DNA of 64,000 nucleotides, from the NCBI RefSeq assembly GCF_008122265.1, contig NZ_CP043042.1, forward strand, positions 1,612,001 through 1,676,000, written 5' to 3'. Below are positions 36,547 through 46,960 of the stretch, piece by piece. Below the pieces are notes generated by a model. That model was given only the letters and a program-made list of their open reading frames with translations. It did not search any database and was not told the DNA's origin. The DNA is from Marinobacter fonticola (lineage in GTDB: Bacteria > Pseudomonadota > Gammaproteobacteria > Pseudomonadales > Oleiphilaceae). How positions within the stretch are numbered: position 1 is the first letter of the stretch; each line of letters opens with the position of its first letter. The translations under genes were made by a program, and so were the position numbers.

Positions 36547-39192
36547 TCAGCCTTGCCAGTGGGCCAGAGCCTGGCGCAAGCGGGGTGCCAAAACTTCAGC
36601 ATCTTCAGCAGGAATTGGCTGCGAACACCAGCAAGCGATCAGGCGGTCGATCTCTTCTTCGGTATTGGTTGCAACACCTCCCATGCCAGCGGCCAGGCGC
36701 TCAACCTGTTGCTTCATCCGTAACCCTTGGTCTTCATCCGGCGAGCTGGCACCGGTAGCGATCTCCAACCTAACGGCAATCTCTCTGGGCGTCGGTAAGG
36801 GCTCCGGCACGGCGGCGGTATTGGCATTGTCGGCCTGGGACCGGAACTGATCGATTCGACCCTGCCATTCGGTCACCCGCTGCTGATGGGCGGCTTGCTG
36901 GATCCTGGTTTTAATCGCGTGTTTCTCGTTCCCTAATGCATCGCTCACAGCGTGGGGAAGCTTACGAGGTACAGGGGCTTGACTGAGTTGCTGGAGCTGG
37001 GCTTCAAGTTGCTGAACGCTCACATTACTTGCTGACCGCATCGACTCACTCGCCGAAATAGCCTGTTGCAGTTTCTCTATTGCCGCGTGATCTTCGGCGA
37101 CCTGTTCGGCACGTTCGGCATCCCGTCGTGCAAAAATGCTGTCGCACGCGGCCCTGAACGCTTGCCACAGCTTGCGATCTTCCCGGTGACGGGTGATCCC
37201 CGAGGCCTCCCATTCCTTTTGCAGTTTCTTGGCCTGTTCCATGGCATCCGCGAGTGGTTCGTGGGTAATCAGCGCTTCTGCGCGCTCCACGATCGACTGC
37301 TTGAGCGCTTCGTTTTTATGCCGCTCTTCATTCAGCGGAACCTCGATCTGTTTCAATCGCTGGTCAAAGGTTTTTTGCAGGCTGCGGTTGGCTTTGAAAT
37401 CCACAGGCCAGGCACTTCGCCATTCTTCGCGAGCGACGCGATGAATGCGTTCAACGGCTTTTAAGTCAACAGCATCCCAATCTGCATTTGCGGCAAATTC
37501 AGCCAGTTGATCGCAAATCGCCCGGCGTTTTTCCAGGTTCACCTCTTTGAGTTCGGATTTCGCTGCGAAATAGGCCTGACAGGGTTCGTAGGCCGCATCC
37601 GATGCCGCTTTGAAACGGTGCCACAGCGACTGATCGGAGGAGCCGCCCAGGCCGCGCCACTCCTGCTGCAACTCCTTGATTCGGGTCGCTTTGGCTTCGG
37701 GTTCCGTATGCTGGCTGGCCAGGTGCTCCATGGCGCTGCAGAGTTCTTCCTGTTTGGGCCGGGTCGCGAAGCCTTGCCAGTCTTGCAGGTCCTGCAGTTG
37801 ACGGCCGAGCAGCGTCAGCCGTGCCTGGCGGGTCTGTGCGTGTTTTTGATCGAGGCCATTGAACGCGTGCTGCGCCTGTTTGTGTAGCTGCCGGGATTCG
37901 GACAGAAGATTCTGTTCCAACGACTGTTCGAGGCGATCAAGCAAATCGTCCAACACTTTTTGCTGGGCTTTCTGGTCGCTGGTCTGCGCCTTTTGTTGCT
38001 CTTTCTCGTGGCCCAGTTTGCGGCTGACAACGTCCAATTGTTCAGGCTGAGCATAGCCGGCAGGCCAGTCCACGGTCTTCAGCAATTGCTTCAACGCGTT
38101 AGTGTCGGGCGCTTCTGTCTCGAGCAGCTCAACGAGGTGATCCTGTTGGGAGGCCAGACGCTGCACTGCGCTGATGTAATTGCGCAGCTCCAACATCAGA
38201 CTCTGGTACGCTTTTTGTTCCGCCTTGCCCACCTCGGTTTCCCGGGTAGCTTCCATCCAGCGGTTTTCCTGGGTTTTTTGCAGAGCATCCAGAGACGATA
38301 ACGACGGCCCGCGTTCGGAAACGTCTGCAGCCAGGGTGTTCAAGGTGCTGCGCAACAGCTCCAGCGTCGCCGTGCGTTCCTCGGCTTTCTGGTGGGCCTC
38401 GGCTTCCTGAGCGACAGCCTGCTCGGCCTGACGGATACGCTGGCCGCAACGATCCAAGGCGGTTAGAAACGCGGTCTGTTGTTCCGGTGACGCCTCGTCG
38501 CTAAGGTCCCGCCATTGAGCTTGCAAGCTCTGCACGCGTGCCGCATAGAGTTGCGTATTGTCAGTCCGTGCCTGCTCTTCCATCTGCTGGATCAGACCGC
38601 CGATCAGTGCCTGAATCGATGCTGCTTTCTCCTGGGCTTGGCGCAGGGATTGGAGCTTCTTCCGGGTCAATTGGTATACGCCCTTGTCCCGGCCTTTGGC
38701 TGCTTTCTGCAATGCCTGCAGTTCGTCCTCGTTTTCGATTCGCTCGGCGGCGGAAAGGCGGACGGCCGCGGTCTTGCCCTCGATGGCTAGCGTCAACAAC
38801 TGCTTTGGATCGGTTTCAGCGGACACTTGTTGGACGCTTTCGTCCTGACTCTGACAAAGTTGGCGGATCAACGACTGCGACTGAGGATCTTTGAGGGCGC
38901 CCAGCGACTCCTCGACCTGGGCGGGCGCTGTCTGCGCCAAATCGCCGATGCGCTGCGCCAGCCGGCTGCGCATACTGGCTGACGCTTCCGAATAGAGCGG
39001 AATCAGGTGACGGATATGATTGATCCGCTCGACAGCCGCAGTACGAAGCGTATTTGTTTCGCTCTCGCGGGCAACCTGAATCAGCACATCGAGATCTTTG
39101 GTGTTATCCGGATTCAGTCGGCTGACGTCGACAGGTTTGGGCGTACTGTCCGCTTTCTTGGTTTTGAAGAATTTTCTAAAGAATGCCGCCAT
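36547..39192 (-). CDS. DUF349 repeat coiled-coil protein
   Basis: An 881-residue, strongly helical, Gln/Ala/Leu/Glu-rich cytoplasmic protein. It contains several copies of the DUF349 module, best seen in LQEWRGLGGSSDQSLWHRFKAASDAAYEPC and LQKEWEASGITRHREDRKLWQAFRAACDSIFARR, each with the W-[KR]-x-[FA] pattern. The N-terminal third resembles HEAT-like helical repeats (AVRLSAAERIENEDELQALQ). Function is unknown; large DUF349 proteins occur widely in gammaproteobacteria. The start is ATG 39192, after GGGATAG. It is divergent from recX. Confidence 0.85.
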   Translation of the reverse strand: MAAFFRKFFKTKKADSTPKPVDVSRLNPDNTKDLDVLIQVARESETNTLRTAAVERINHIRHLIPLYSEASASMRSRLAQRIGDLAQTAPAQVEESLGALKDPQSQSLIRQLCQSQDESVQQVSAETDPKQLLTLAIEGKTAAVRLSAAERIENEDELQALQKAAKGRDKGVYQLTRKKLQSLRQAQEKAASIQALIGGLIQQMEEQARTDNTQLYAARVQSLQAQWRDLSDEASPEQQTAFLTALDRCGQRIRQAEQAVAQEAEAHQKAEERTATLELLRSTLNTLAADVSERGPSLSSLDALQKTQENRWMEATRETEVGKAEQKAYQSLMLELRNYISAVQRLASQQDHLVELLETEAPDTNALKQLLKTVDWPAGYAQPEQLDVVSRKLGHEKEQQKAQTSDQKAQQKVLDDLLDRLEQSLEQNLLSESRQLHKQAQHAFNGLDQKHAQTRQARLTLLGRQLQDLQDWQGFATRPKQEELCSAMEHLASQHTEPEAKATRIKELQQEWRGLGGSSDQSLWHRFKAASDAAYEPCQAYFAAKSELKEVNLEKRRAICDQLAEFAANADWDAVDLKAVERIHRVAREEWRSAWPVDFKANRSLQKTFDQRLKQIEVPLNEERHKNEALKQSIVERAEALITHEPLADAMEQAKKLQKEWEASGITRHREDRKLWQAFRAACDSIFARRDAERAEQVAEDHAAIEKLQQAISASESMRSASNVSVQQLEAQLQQLSQAPVPRKLPHAVSDALGNEKHAIKTRIQQAAHQQRVTEWQGRIDQFRSQADNANTAAVPEPLPTPREIAVRLEIATGASSPDEDQGLRMKQQVERLAAGMGGVATNTEEEIDRLIACWCSQPIPAEDAEVLAPRLRQALAHWQG

Positions 39193-39400
39193 AACACTAT
39201 CCCAACAGAACAAGGCAAGTTGCTGACCTGAAAGGCAAGCCAGAGTCACACAGCCGCCGTAGCGGACTGCCGAAGCGTATGCCTGCGCCATCGACGCCGG
39301 CATTTATGGTGGGTTAGTCTAATCGTTTTGGGGAGGCCGTGCACAGGCCCGTGTGGCATTGTCAGGTCAATGGAAAAGAATAGAAAACGGATTCGTATAG

Positions 39401-39907
39401 ATGCCTGCCGGATGGTCGAAAACCACGAAGGAAGATCCTGAATACCGCGCTCGATCATTGGCGCTGAAGCTGCTAGCCCGTCGCGAACATAGCCGCCAGG
39501 AACTCCGGCTGAAATTGATGCAGCGCAAGCTCACTCCGGAGGTTATCGACCCGGTGCTGGACGACTACGAGAGCGAAGGGTGGCTGGACGATGCGCGTTT
39601 CGCCGATGTCTATGCCCGGCAGCGTATGGATATGGGGTACGGTCCGCTTCGGATCGAAAGTGAGCTTCAGCAGCGCGGTGTCTTCCGGCGTCCCGACTGT
39701 CTGGCCGGGGTTTCAGAGTCGCAATGGGCCGAGAAGGCTATCCAGGCTCGCCGCCGTCGCTTTGGTTTGTCCGGCGAGCCCCTAGTGTGGGATGAGCGAA
39801 TGCGCCAAGCGCGTTTTTTGGCTCAGCGCGGCTATACCGGAGAGCAGGCCGAGCGAGCGCTTGAGGCTCGGGAAGAAGCTGGCGAAGGGATAAATAACAG
39901 TGTGTGA
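39401..39907 (+). CDS. recX: RecA-modulating protein RecX
   Basis: A 168-residue three-helix-repeat protein that binds RecA filaments and limits their activity. The RecX pattern is visible: ALKLLARREHSRQELRLKL, VLDDYESEGWLDDARFADVYARQR, GPLRIESELQQRGV, and a third repeat near RQARFLAQRGYTGEQ. In many bacteria recX lies next to recA; here no recA is nearby, and the upstream neighbour is the divergent DUF349 gene. About 120 nt without recognisable signals follow it. Confidence 0.9.
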   Translation: MPAGWSKTTKEDPEYRARSLALKLLARREHSRQELRLKLMQRKLTPEVIDPVLDDYESEGWLDDARFADVYARQRMDMGYGPLRIESELQQRGVFRRPDCLAGVSESQWAEKAIQARRRRFGLSGEPLVWDERMRQARFLAQRGYTGEQAERALEAREEAGEGINNSV

Positions 39908-40026
39908 TTGTATTGAGGCGCGCTAACGCATTCGCGTGGCGTATTGCCTGAAACCTAGTTGCCTGAAACCCGGAACTAACCTTATCGCCTAAGAGTAACG
40001 CCGTCGTTGGAACGTTAACTCTGTTC

Positions 40027-41535
40027 TTAGAGCGTCGGTGGTGCGATGGACAGGGACTGGGGTATTTCCAGAGTCTCTGCCGGCGTACGCTCTATCGGTC
40101 TGGTATCGCGGTCCAAATTTGGGAATTCGGGTGTTTGCGCCAATTGTTCGCTGGCAGGCAAGGGTTGTTTCATCCATGCCAGTACGTCGTAGTAGCGTCG
40201 TATATTCTGTACGTATACGACCGGCTCGTGGCCCCGCGCGTAGCCATAGCGCGTTTTGGTGTACCACTCTTTTTGAGCCAGCAAGGGCAGAAATTCCTTG
40301 ACGTCAATCCATCGGTGCGGATCTTTGCCTGCATCTTCTGTGAGGCGCCTGGCATCTTCAAGGTGACCAAACCCGACGTTATAAGACGCCAGGGCAAACC
40401 AAGTGCGGTCCGGTTCGGGAATGTCGTCGGGAATCTGATCGTGCACCATCTGGAAGTAGCGTGCGCCCCCATCGATACTTTTTATCGGATCCAGGCGGTT
40501 GTCGATACCGACGTACTGAGCGGTGTTGCGGGTCAGCATCATCATGCCACGCACGCCTGTGGGCGAAACGGCATTTGGGCGCCAATGGGACTCTTGATAG
40601 CCAATCGCGGCTAGCAGGCGCCAGTCCATCTGATACTGCTCGGCGGTAGACTGAAAAACCAGCTCGTAAGTGGGTAGCCGGTTGCGCACGTGATACACGA
40701 AGGTGCGCGCGCCAACGTAGTTCAGGCGATCCAGATGGCCATAGAAGCGTTCCTTGAGCTGGGCAAGACTGCCGTTGGACTGCATCTTGTTGAAAAAGGT
40801 GCGCGCAGCTTTGACCAGGCTGTCGTCCTGCTGCGCCGGGAACAGCCAAGCGATCGGCTGAGGCTTATTTAGATCAAAGCCTTTTTTGATGTGCGGGAAA
40901 AACACATGATTGAGCGCCAGTTCGGTGGAGTCCACCACCGCGACTTGAAATTCACCGGATTCCACACGCTCGAGGATGCCGGCGGTATCGATACCCTCGT
41001 GACTTTCCCAGCGTAGATTGGGGTATTTCTTCGTCAGTTCGGTGAGCGGTTCGATGTGATTGCTATTGGCAACCGCATGGATGATCCGGTCACCGACGTC
41101 TTCGGCTGACGTTGCCGACTCGGCTTTACGGTGATAGATGAGGGTGGACTGTACGTTAAGGCTGGTCGGTACTGTTTTGAATGCTTCTGTAGCCGGAACC
41201 GTTCCCGAAAGGCCCGCCAAACCGATGTGCGCATACCCCTGATCGAGAACAGATAAAATTTGGCCGTTGCCTTCAGCTTCGCGCACCCGCAACTCCACGC
41301 CCAACTCGTTGGCAAATCGCTTCGCGAGTTCGTATTCGAAGCCGGTGGGGCCGTCTCGTCCTTCATAGTAGACTGAAGGCGACGGCCTGGCGATGACGTG
41401 TAATACCCCTTCCTGGCGCAGTTCCTCCAGCGTGGAAGGGCGAGAGCAAGCCGTTAGCGCGCCTACAAGGCTCACCACGAGCGCCGCATAAAGGGGGCGT
41501 CGACTGGATGATCTCAAGATAGAAACGACTGACAA
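40027..41535 (-). CDS. mltF: Membrane-bound lytic murein transglycosylase F
   Basis: A 502-residue lipoprotein that cleaves peptidoglycan to 1,6-anhydromuropeptides. A signal peptide ends in the lipobox LTAC. A periplasmic solute-binding-like regulatory domain follows (LHVIARPSPSVYYEG...GPTGFEYELAKRFA), then an SLT lysozyme-like domain with the catalytic Glu in GYQESHWRPNAVSPTGVRGMM. I place the start at the TTG at 41535 because a perfect AAGGAG stands nine bases before it and the signal peptide then has normal length. The frame is open to 41625 but would give an over-long leader. Confidence 0.92.
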   Translation of the reverse strand: MSVVSILRSSSRRPLYAALVVSLVGALTACSRPSTLEELRQEGVLHVIARPSPSVYYEGRDGPTGFEYELAKRFANELGVELRVREAEGNGQILSVLDQGYAHIGLAGLSGTVPATEAFKTVPTSLNVQSTLIYHRKAESATSAEDVGDRIIHAVANSNHIEPLTELTKKYPNLRWESHEGIDTAGILERVESGEFQVAVVDSTELALNHVFFPHIKKGFDLNKPQPIAWLFPAQQDDSLVKAARTFFNKMQSNGSLAQLKERFYGHLDRLNYVGARTFVYHVRNRLPTYELVFQSTAEQYQMDWRLLAAIGYQESHWRPNAVSPTGVRGMMMLTRNTAQYVGIDNRLDPIKSIDGGARYFQMVHDQIPDDIPEPDRTWFALASYNVGFGHLEDARRLTEDAGKDPHRWIDVKEFLPLLAQKEWYTKTRYGYARGHEPVVYVQNIRRYYDVLAWMKQPLPASEQLAQTPEFPNLDRDTRPIERTPAETLEIPQSLSIAPPTL

Positions 41536-42130
41536 ATCCCTAGTCTCCTTGAAACCCGTAAGGGGTACGTGCCGTGTCTGCAACAGATCAATGCCGTCCC
41601 GATCGAGTAACTTGCGCAGACGCAACCTTTCTTAACGGTGTCCCGGCAGCCGTGTCCATACTCCCTGGACAATTCGATCACGCCCCGCTTTTTCTGTGTC
41701 CGGCTTATGGGTCGTCCGTACTATGAGCGCGTTACTATGAACGCGTTGTACGGATCTCCGGCACTAAAAATTTGTAATGGATCTGATTGATCACAAAATA
41801 GCGGTCGGACGCTCAGGTGGTTTATTGATAATCCCCAAATCCCCGGAGCGGGTCAATCAACTATCCGTCTAACACTGCAAAAGCCTGTAAATTCTGCCGC
41901 ACCGTTGCGTGCTCAATGCGGTCCAAGAAGCCCGGCCACCAAAGCTTCGGGGCAGGGAGCAACGCGGACGCCGAAGCGAGTCCCGAACCGAAACGGTATC
42001 CGCTTTTTTACGGGTTTCGAGCGTGCCAAATCTGTATCCGGGACTCGGTTTCCAGTATCATTGCGCCCGTCTTGAACGGGGCTGCGTGCACCAGTCCCAT
42101 CCCCAGATTAGCGCGATACAGGTTTTTGCC
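41536..42130. other. Divergent intergenic region mltF / purL (595 nt)
   Basis: One of the longest non-coding gaps of the window. The purL frame is open through its last 222 nt, but those residues are not PurL-like. Near 41715-41754 it holds a 14-bp direct repeat bracketed by an inverted repeat (annotated separately). I do not recognise a PurR-type operator. Confidence 0.6.
41715..41754. repeat. Paired 14-bp direct repeat inside a 7-bp inverted repeat
   Basis: ACTATGAGCGCGTT and ACTATGAACGCGTT lie head to tail (41720-41733 and 41734-41747) with one difference. They are bracketed by TCCGTAC (41715-41721) and GTACGGA (41748-41754), which are perfect reverse complements. The whole 40-bp block looks like a compact binding site. 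Confidence 0.75.
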
Positions 42131-45100
42131 ATGCTGGAACTCCGCGGCGCGCCCGCACTTTCACCTTTCCGCTCCGAAAAACTCCTGTCCCAGATCCAGG
42201 CTCTGGTACCGGCAGTCTCTAGAATCTATGCGGAGTTCATGCATTTCGTCGACGTTCCCGAGTCGCTTTCGGAGCAAGAGGAGCTGGTTCTAGATCGTCT
42301 CCTGACTTACGGCCCGTCGGCGGACACCCAGGTGGCGGAAGGGGTTTTGTTCCTGGTCGTGCCGAGACCCGGCACCATTTCTCCATGGTCCACTAAGGCG
42401 ACGGATATTGCGCGAATTTGTGGCTTGCGTCAGGTTCGTCGCATCGAGCGCGGTACCGCCTTCTACATCCATGCGGACTGCAAGCTAAAATTGGAGCAGC
42501 GCGAGGCGCTTGCTGGCCTTTTGCATGACCGCATGATTCAGCGGGTTTTCCATGAGATGGGGGGCGCGGAGCTGTTGTTCCATCGCGAGGAGCCTCGCAC
42601 GCTGAACAGCATTCCGGTGATGAATGGTGGCCGTCCTGCATTGGTCGAAGCCAATCAGCAGCTAGGCTTGGCGCTGGCAGAAGACGAGATCGACTATCTG
42701 GTAGATGCATTCACTCGGCTCGAGCGCGATCCGGTCGACGTGGAATTGATGATGTTCGCTCAGGCGAACTCGGAGCATTGCCGCCATAAGATCTTTAATG
42801 CTTCATGGGATATCGATGGCGAAGGGCAGGAAAAATCGCTGTTTGCGATGATCAAGAACACCTTCGAGATGAATAGCGAAGGGGTGCTCTCCGCCTATAA
42901 AGACAATGCTTCGGTCATTCGCGGCGCCCATGCAGGCCGTTTCTTCCCGGATTTGGTAGACGGCGTTTATCGCTATCACCCGGAAGACATCCACATCCTG
43001 ATGAAGGTGGAGACCCATAATCACCCGACAGCTATCTCCCCGCACCCGGGCTCAGCGACCGGCGCTGGCGGCGAAATCCGAGATGAAGGCGCGACCGGTA
43101 GGGGCTCCAAGCCCAAGGCGGGGCTGGCCGGTTTCACGGTCTCTAATCTGAACATTCCCGGTGATCTTCAACCTTGGGAGGCAGAGTACGGCAAGCCCGA
43201 GCGCATTGCCTCGCCGCTGGACATCATGATTGAAGGGCCAGTTGGCGGCGCGTCGTTCAATAATGAATTCGGTCGTCCTAACCTGACCGGTTATTTCCGT
43301 ACGTTCGAACAGGTAGCGCCAGGCGCCGCTGGCGAAGAAGTCCGGGGTTATCATAAGCCGATCATGATTGCCGGGGGACTCGGTAATATTCGAGCGGATC
43401 ATGTCGAAAAGGGCGATATCCCGGTTGGCGCCAAGCTGATTGTGTTGGGCGGGCCGGCGATGTTGATCGGCCTGGGTGGCGGTGCCGCCTCTTCGATGGA
43501 TTCCGGAACCAGCCACGAAGATCTGGACTTCGCGTCGGTTCAGCGTGATAACCCGGAAATGGAACGCCGCTGTCAGGAGGTCATCGATCGCTGCTGGCAA
43601 TTGGGCGACGCTAACCCAATCAGTTTTATCCACGATGTGGGAGCCGGTGGCTTGTCGAACGCCATGCCTGAACTGGTAAAGGATGGCGGTCGCGGTGGTC
43701 GTTTCGAGCTGCGCGATATCCCCAGTGATGAGCCGGGCATGTCACCGCTAGAGATCTGGTGCAATGAATCCCAGGAGCGCTATGTGCTCGCGGTGGCGCC
43801 GGATCAAGTGGATCGCTTTGACGCTATTTGCCGACGCGAGCGTTGCCCTTATGCGGTTATCGGCGAAGCAACCGAGGAGTCTCATCTGACGCTGTCGGAC
43901 GCCTATTTTGATGATTGTCCGGTGGATCTGCCGATGGATGTATTGTTTGGCAAGCCGCCACGGATGCACCGGAGCATCGAGCGGTCTTCGTTCACCAAGG
44001 CTATTTTCGATACTCGCAAGATTGATGTGAACGACGCTGCTAAGCGCGTCCTGCGCCTGCCGTCAGTCGGTAGCAAGAGCTTCCTGATTACTATTGGCGA
44101 TCGCACGATTACCGGTCTAGTGGCCCGTGATCAGATGGTAGGGCCGTGGCAGGTTCCGGTCAGCGATGTTGCGGTTACCGCTGCATCCTTCGACACGTTT
44201 GCCGGTGAGGCCATGGCTATAGGGGAGCGCACGCCGGTGGCTGTCATCGATGCTCCGGCGTCGGGCCGGATGGCAGTTGGTGAGGTGATTACCAACTTGG
44301 CTGCGGCTTCGATTGGAAGGCTCTCCGATATTCGTCTATCGGCTAATTGGATGGCTGCGGCGGGGCATCCGGGAGAAGATGAGAATCTATACGAAACCGT
44401 ACGAGCGGTGGGGATGGAGCTGTGTCCGGCGCTAGGAATTACGATCCCGGTGGGCAAGGATTCCATGTCCATGAAAACAGTCTGGGAGGAAGACAACGGT
44501 GAGCAGAAGAGTGTCACTGCGCCGCTCTCACTAATCATCAGCGGTTTTGCTCCCGTCGCCGATGTGCGCAAAACGTTGACGCCGCAACTGCGTACAGATG
44601 TCGATGAAACCGACCTTATCCTGATCGATTTGGCCGCAGGACAGAATCGTCTGGGCGGTTCCGCCCTGGCGCAGGTCTACAGTCAGGTCGGTGCCGTGGC
44701 GCCTGATCTTGACGATCCCGAAGACATTAAGGCGTTCTTCGCGGTGATTCAGGGGCTCAACGGCGACGACAAGTTACTCGCTTATCATGATCGCTCTGAT
44801 GGGGGCATGTTCACCACGTTGGTGGAAATGGCGTTTGCCGGACACACGGGTATCGATATCAAGCTCGATGGCCTCGCCGGGGAACCGAGCCAGTTCGCGC
44901 GGGAATTGTTTAATGAGGAACTGGGTGCGGTGATCCAGGTCCGTCGCGACGATACCCCCTTCGTGCTACAGCAATTCACGGCCGCTGGCCTGGGTGAGCA
45001 CACGGCTGTCGTGGGCACGCTGAACGACTGCGACCGCATCCGCTTTACCTTCGAAGAGCAATCGGTCATCGATACGACTCGCGAGGAGTATCAGCGGCTC

Positions 45101-46036
45101 TGGTCCGAAACCAGCTATCGTATTCAATCCTTGCGAGACAACGCCGATTGCGCCAAGCAAGAGTACGACAATATGCTGGCGCCTGCGGATCCCGGACTGA
45201 ACGTCAGCCTCTCCTATGATTTGCGAGAAGATATCGCGGCACCGTATATCAATACCGGTGTGCGGCCTAAGGTTGCTGTTCTGCGTGAGCAGGGCGTCAA
45301 CGGCCAGGTCGAGATGGCTGCGGCCTTTGATCGCGCTGGATTCGACGCCATCGATGTGCACATGAGTGACGTGCTTTCCGGTCGCGTGACCCTGGAAAAC
45401 TTCCGGGCGATGGTTGCTTGCGGTGGTTTCTCCTACGGCGATGTACTTGGGGCTGGTGAAGGTTGGGCCAAATCGATTCTCTTCAATGAGCGTGTCCGTG
45501 AGCAGTTTGCGGGTTTCTTCGCCCGTCCGGATACGCTGACGCTGGGCGTGTGCAACGGTTGCCAGATGCTATCCAACCTGCATGAGTTGATTCCGGGAAC
45601 GGATCACTGGCCGCGCTTCGTTCGTAATGAGTCGGAGCAGTTCGAGGCGCGGTTGGTGATGGTCGAGGTTCAGCGTTCACCCTCGCTCGTGTTCGAGGGC
45701 ATGGCGGGTTCACGCATGCCTATAGCGGTCGCCCATGGTGAGGGTCGGGTTGAATTCCGTTCCAGCGATGCGGCCTCCCAGTTGCAGGAAGGTGGATTGG
45801 TGTCGTTGCGCTACGTCAGCAACGAGGGTCATGTAACGGAGCGGTATCCGTATAACCCGAATGGCTCCATGGCGGGCATCACCGGCCTGTCATCCCAGGA
45901 TGGCCGGGTGACCATTATGATGCCTCATCCAGAGCGTGTATTCCGTACGGTACAGCACTCTTGGCATCCCGATAGCTGGGGCGAGGATGCGCCTTGGTTG
46001 AGGTTGTTCCGCAACGCACGCAAGGTGCTGGGTTAG
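42131..46036 (+). CDS. purL: Phosphoribosylformylglycinamidine synthase
   Basis: A 1301-residue single-chain PurL, the fourth step of purine synthesis: FGAR plus glutamine and ATP to FGAM. The N-terminal linker is followed by two PurM-like halves with [14 protein letters not shown] and [21 protein letters not shown]. The C-terminal glutamine amidotransferase domain has the nucleophile Cys in GVCNGCQML and catalytic His/Glu in [10 protein letters not shown]. coli PurL has 1295 residues, which supports ATG 42131 as the start. The frame is open for 74 codons upstream, but that part has no similarity to PurL. A strong terminator follows. Confidence 0.97.
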   Translation: MLELRGAPALSPFRSEKLLSQIQALVPAVSRIYAEFMHFVDVPESLSEQEELVLDRLLTYGPSADTQVAEGVLFLVVPRPGTISPWSTKATDIARICGLRQVRRIERGTAFYIHADCKLKLEQREALAGLLHDRMIQRVFHEMGGAELLFHREEPRTLNSIPVMNGGRPALVEANQQLGLALAEDEIDYLVDAFTRLERDPVDVELMMFAQANSEHCRHKIFNASWDIDGEGQEKSLFAMIKNTFEMNSEGVLSAYKDNASVIRGAHAGRFFPDLVDGVYRYHPEDIHILMKVETHNHPTAISPHPGSATGAGGEIRDEGATGRGSKPKAGLAGFTVSNLNIPGDLQPWEAEYGKPERIASPLDIMIEGPVGGASFNNEFGRPNLTGYFRTFEQVAPGAAGEEVRGYHKPIMIAGGLGNIRADHVEKGDIPVGAKLIVLGGPAMLIGLGGGAASSMDSGTSHEDLDFASVQRDNPEMERRCQEVIDRCWQLGDANPISFIHDVGAGGLSNAMPELVKDGGRGGRFELRDIPSDEPGMSPLEIWCNESQERYVLAVAPDQVDRFDAICRRERCPYAVIGEATEESHLTLSDAYFDDCPVDLPMDVLFGKPPRMHRSIERSSFTKAIFDTRKIDVNDAAKRVLRLPSVGSKSFLITIGDRTITGLVARDQMVGPWQVPVSDVAVTAASFDTFAGEAMAIGERTPVAVIDAPASGRMAVGEVITNLAAASIGRLSDIRLSANWMAAAGHPGEDENLYETVRAVGMELCPALGITIPVGKDSMSMKTVWEEDNGEQKSVTAPLSLIISGFAPVADVRKTLTPQLRTDVDETDLILIDLAAGQNRLGGSALAQVYSQVGAVAPDLDDPEDIKAFFAVIQGLNGDDKLLAYHDRSDGGMFTTLVEMAFAGHTGIDIKLDGLAGEPSQFARELFNEELGAVIQVRRDDTPFVLQQFTAAGLGEHTAVVGTLNDCDRIRFTFEEQSVIDTTREEYQRLWSETSYRIQSLRDNADCAKQEYDNMLAPADPGLNVSLSYDLREDIAAPYINTGVRPKVAVLREQGVNGQVEMAAAFDRAGFDAIDVHMSDVLSGRVTLENFRAMVACGGFSYGDVLGAGEGWAKSILFNERVREQFAGFFARPDTLTLGVCNGCQMLSNLHELIPGTDHWPRFVRNESEQFEARLVMVEVQRSPSLVFEGMAGSRMPIAVAHGEGRVEFRSSDAASQLQEGGLVSLRYVSNEGHVTERYPYNPNGSMAGITGLSSQDGRVTIMMPHPERVFRTVQHSWHPDSWGEDAPWLRLFRNARKVLG

Positions 46037-46108
46037 GTGTTACCTCTGTCATGAATGGCTAGAATGGTCGGCTGGACTTTCCTGCGTCGTCGACTTAATG
46101 ATTGAGAG

Positions 46109-46143
46109 AAAGGCTGGTCAGGTTGTTCTGATCAGCCTTTTTT
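46109..46143 (+). terminator. Rho-independent terminator of purL
   Basis: GGCTGGTCAG and CTGATCAGCC form a 10-bp stem (one G-T wobble) with a GTTGTT loop, preceded by AAA and followed by six T residues. It lies 73 nt after the purL stop. Confidence 0.9.
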
Positions 46144-46512
46144 GATGTGTCGTTTTTCGCTCCATTTGGTAACGAGGGTTGTTACCGCTCGTTACCGCCT
46201 TATCCCCACGCGTGACAGATCTGTCATTGGTGTCTGAAATCCGTCTCCTATTAAGCAATATGCAGTCAAAAATATAGCAAGGCAGGGGCGCTATCACTGA
46301 AATTTATGCTTGACTTCGAGTTTTTATGCACATTTATATTTTCAAAAATTAGTGGGGGTGTACAAGCCGTATACATCTCGCCCAAAAAATATGCTAACTC
46401 CGTAACTAATTGATTTTTAATAAGTAAATTGCATCGGTGATTTTGTCGCCAATTTGAGGGGAAGGCAGTAACCATAGGGGTTCAGGCGACGTTCCCAAAA
46501 AGTTTCCCCAGA

Positions 46513-46537
46513 GTTATCCACAGATTCTGTGGGTAAC
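46513..46537. promoter_or_regulatory. Palindrome with DnaA box
   Basis: GTTATCCACAG and CTGTGGGTAAC form an inverted repeat (one T-G wobble) separated by ATT. The left arm contains TTATCCACA, a perfect DnaA box; the right arm carries an opposing near-match, TTACCCACA on the minus strand. It could be a pair of DnaA sites or another palindromic operator. Confidence 0.5.
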
Positions 46538-46645
46538 TGGCACAAGCGCTTGAAGTGCTGCGTCTTTGTCCAGATTGGTTGTTTTATGAACGGCGGTTGA
46601 GCCTGATAACCTTATGATTTCGCTTCCTCTATAGGAGAACTCGAA

Positions 46646-46960
46646 ATGTATAAACTGTGTTATTTCGTCCCGGAGACGCATTTGGAGCAAACCAAACAGG
46701 CCATTTTTGCTACCGGTGTAGGTCGTATTGGTGATTACGACTCATGCGCGTGGCAGACGCGGGGCCAGGGTCAGTTTAGGCCGCTAGACGGCAGTCAGCC
46801 TTACCTCGGTCAGCAGGGGGTTGTGGAAAAGGTCGACGAGTACAAGGTAGAGCTGGTGTGCGAGGATGGGCTGGTTCGGGATGCGGTGAGAGCGCTGAAG
46901 CAGGCTCATCCTTATGAAGAGCCTGCGTTCGAGGTGTTCCGGCTGGAGGTGTTCGAGTAA
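46646..46960 (+). CDS. Nif3/YqfO-like small protein
   Basis: A 104-residue protein of the family annotated as NGG1p-interacting factor Nif3-like. It corresponds to the CutA-like insert domain of YqfO, with YKLCYFVPETHLEQTKQAIFATGVGRIGDYDSCAW and the HPYEEPAFEVF end. Its biochemical role is not known; related trimeric CutA folds often bind metals or nucleotides. AGGAGAACTCGAA precedes the ATG. Its stop codon abuts the stop of the opposing Nudix gene with no base between. Confidence 0.87.
   Translation: MYKLCYFVPETHLEQTKQAIFATGVGRIGDYDSCAWQTRGQGQFRPLDGSQPYLGQQGVVEKVDEYKVELVCEDGLVRDAVRALKQAHPYEEPAFEVFRLEVFE

Larger units (their letters stand above)
46037..46645. other. Long A+T-rich intergenic region (609 nt)
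   Basis: Begins with the purL terminator. About 46240-46440 is visibly richer in A+T than its surroundings and has no convincing gene; a 69-codon minus-strand frame there lacks any family features. A palindrome containing a perfect DnaA box follows at 46513-46537. Confidence 0.65.

Noticed and set aside
41909..42130. Extended N-terminus or separate small protein before purL
   Set aside because: The 74 in-frame residues are not PurL-like, and the ATG at 42131 gives the normal family length.
46266..46475. 69-codon minus-strand open frame in the A+T-rich gap
   Set aside because: It starts without a ribosome-binding site, has no recognisable domain and lies in a low-complexity stretch; chance is the simplest explanation.
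46240..46540. Chromosomal replication origin
   Set aside because: Only one perfect and one near DnaA box are seen, and none of the usual origin neighbours (dnaA, dnaN, rpmH, mnmG) is present.
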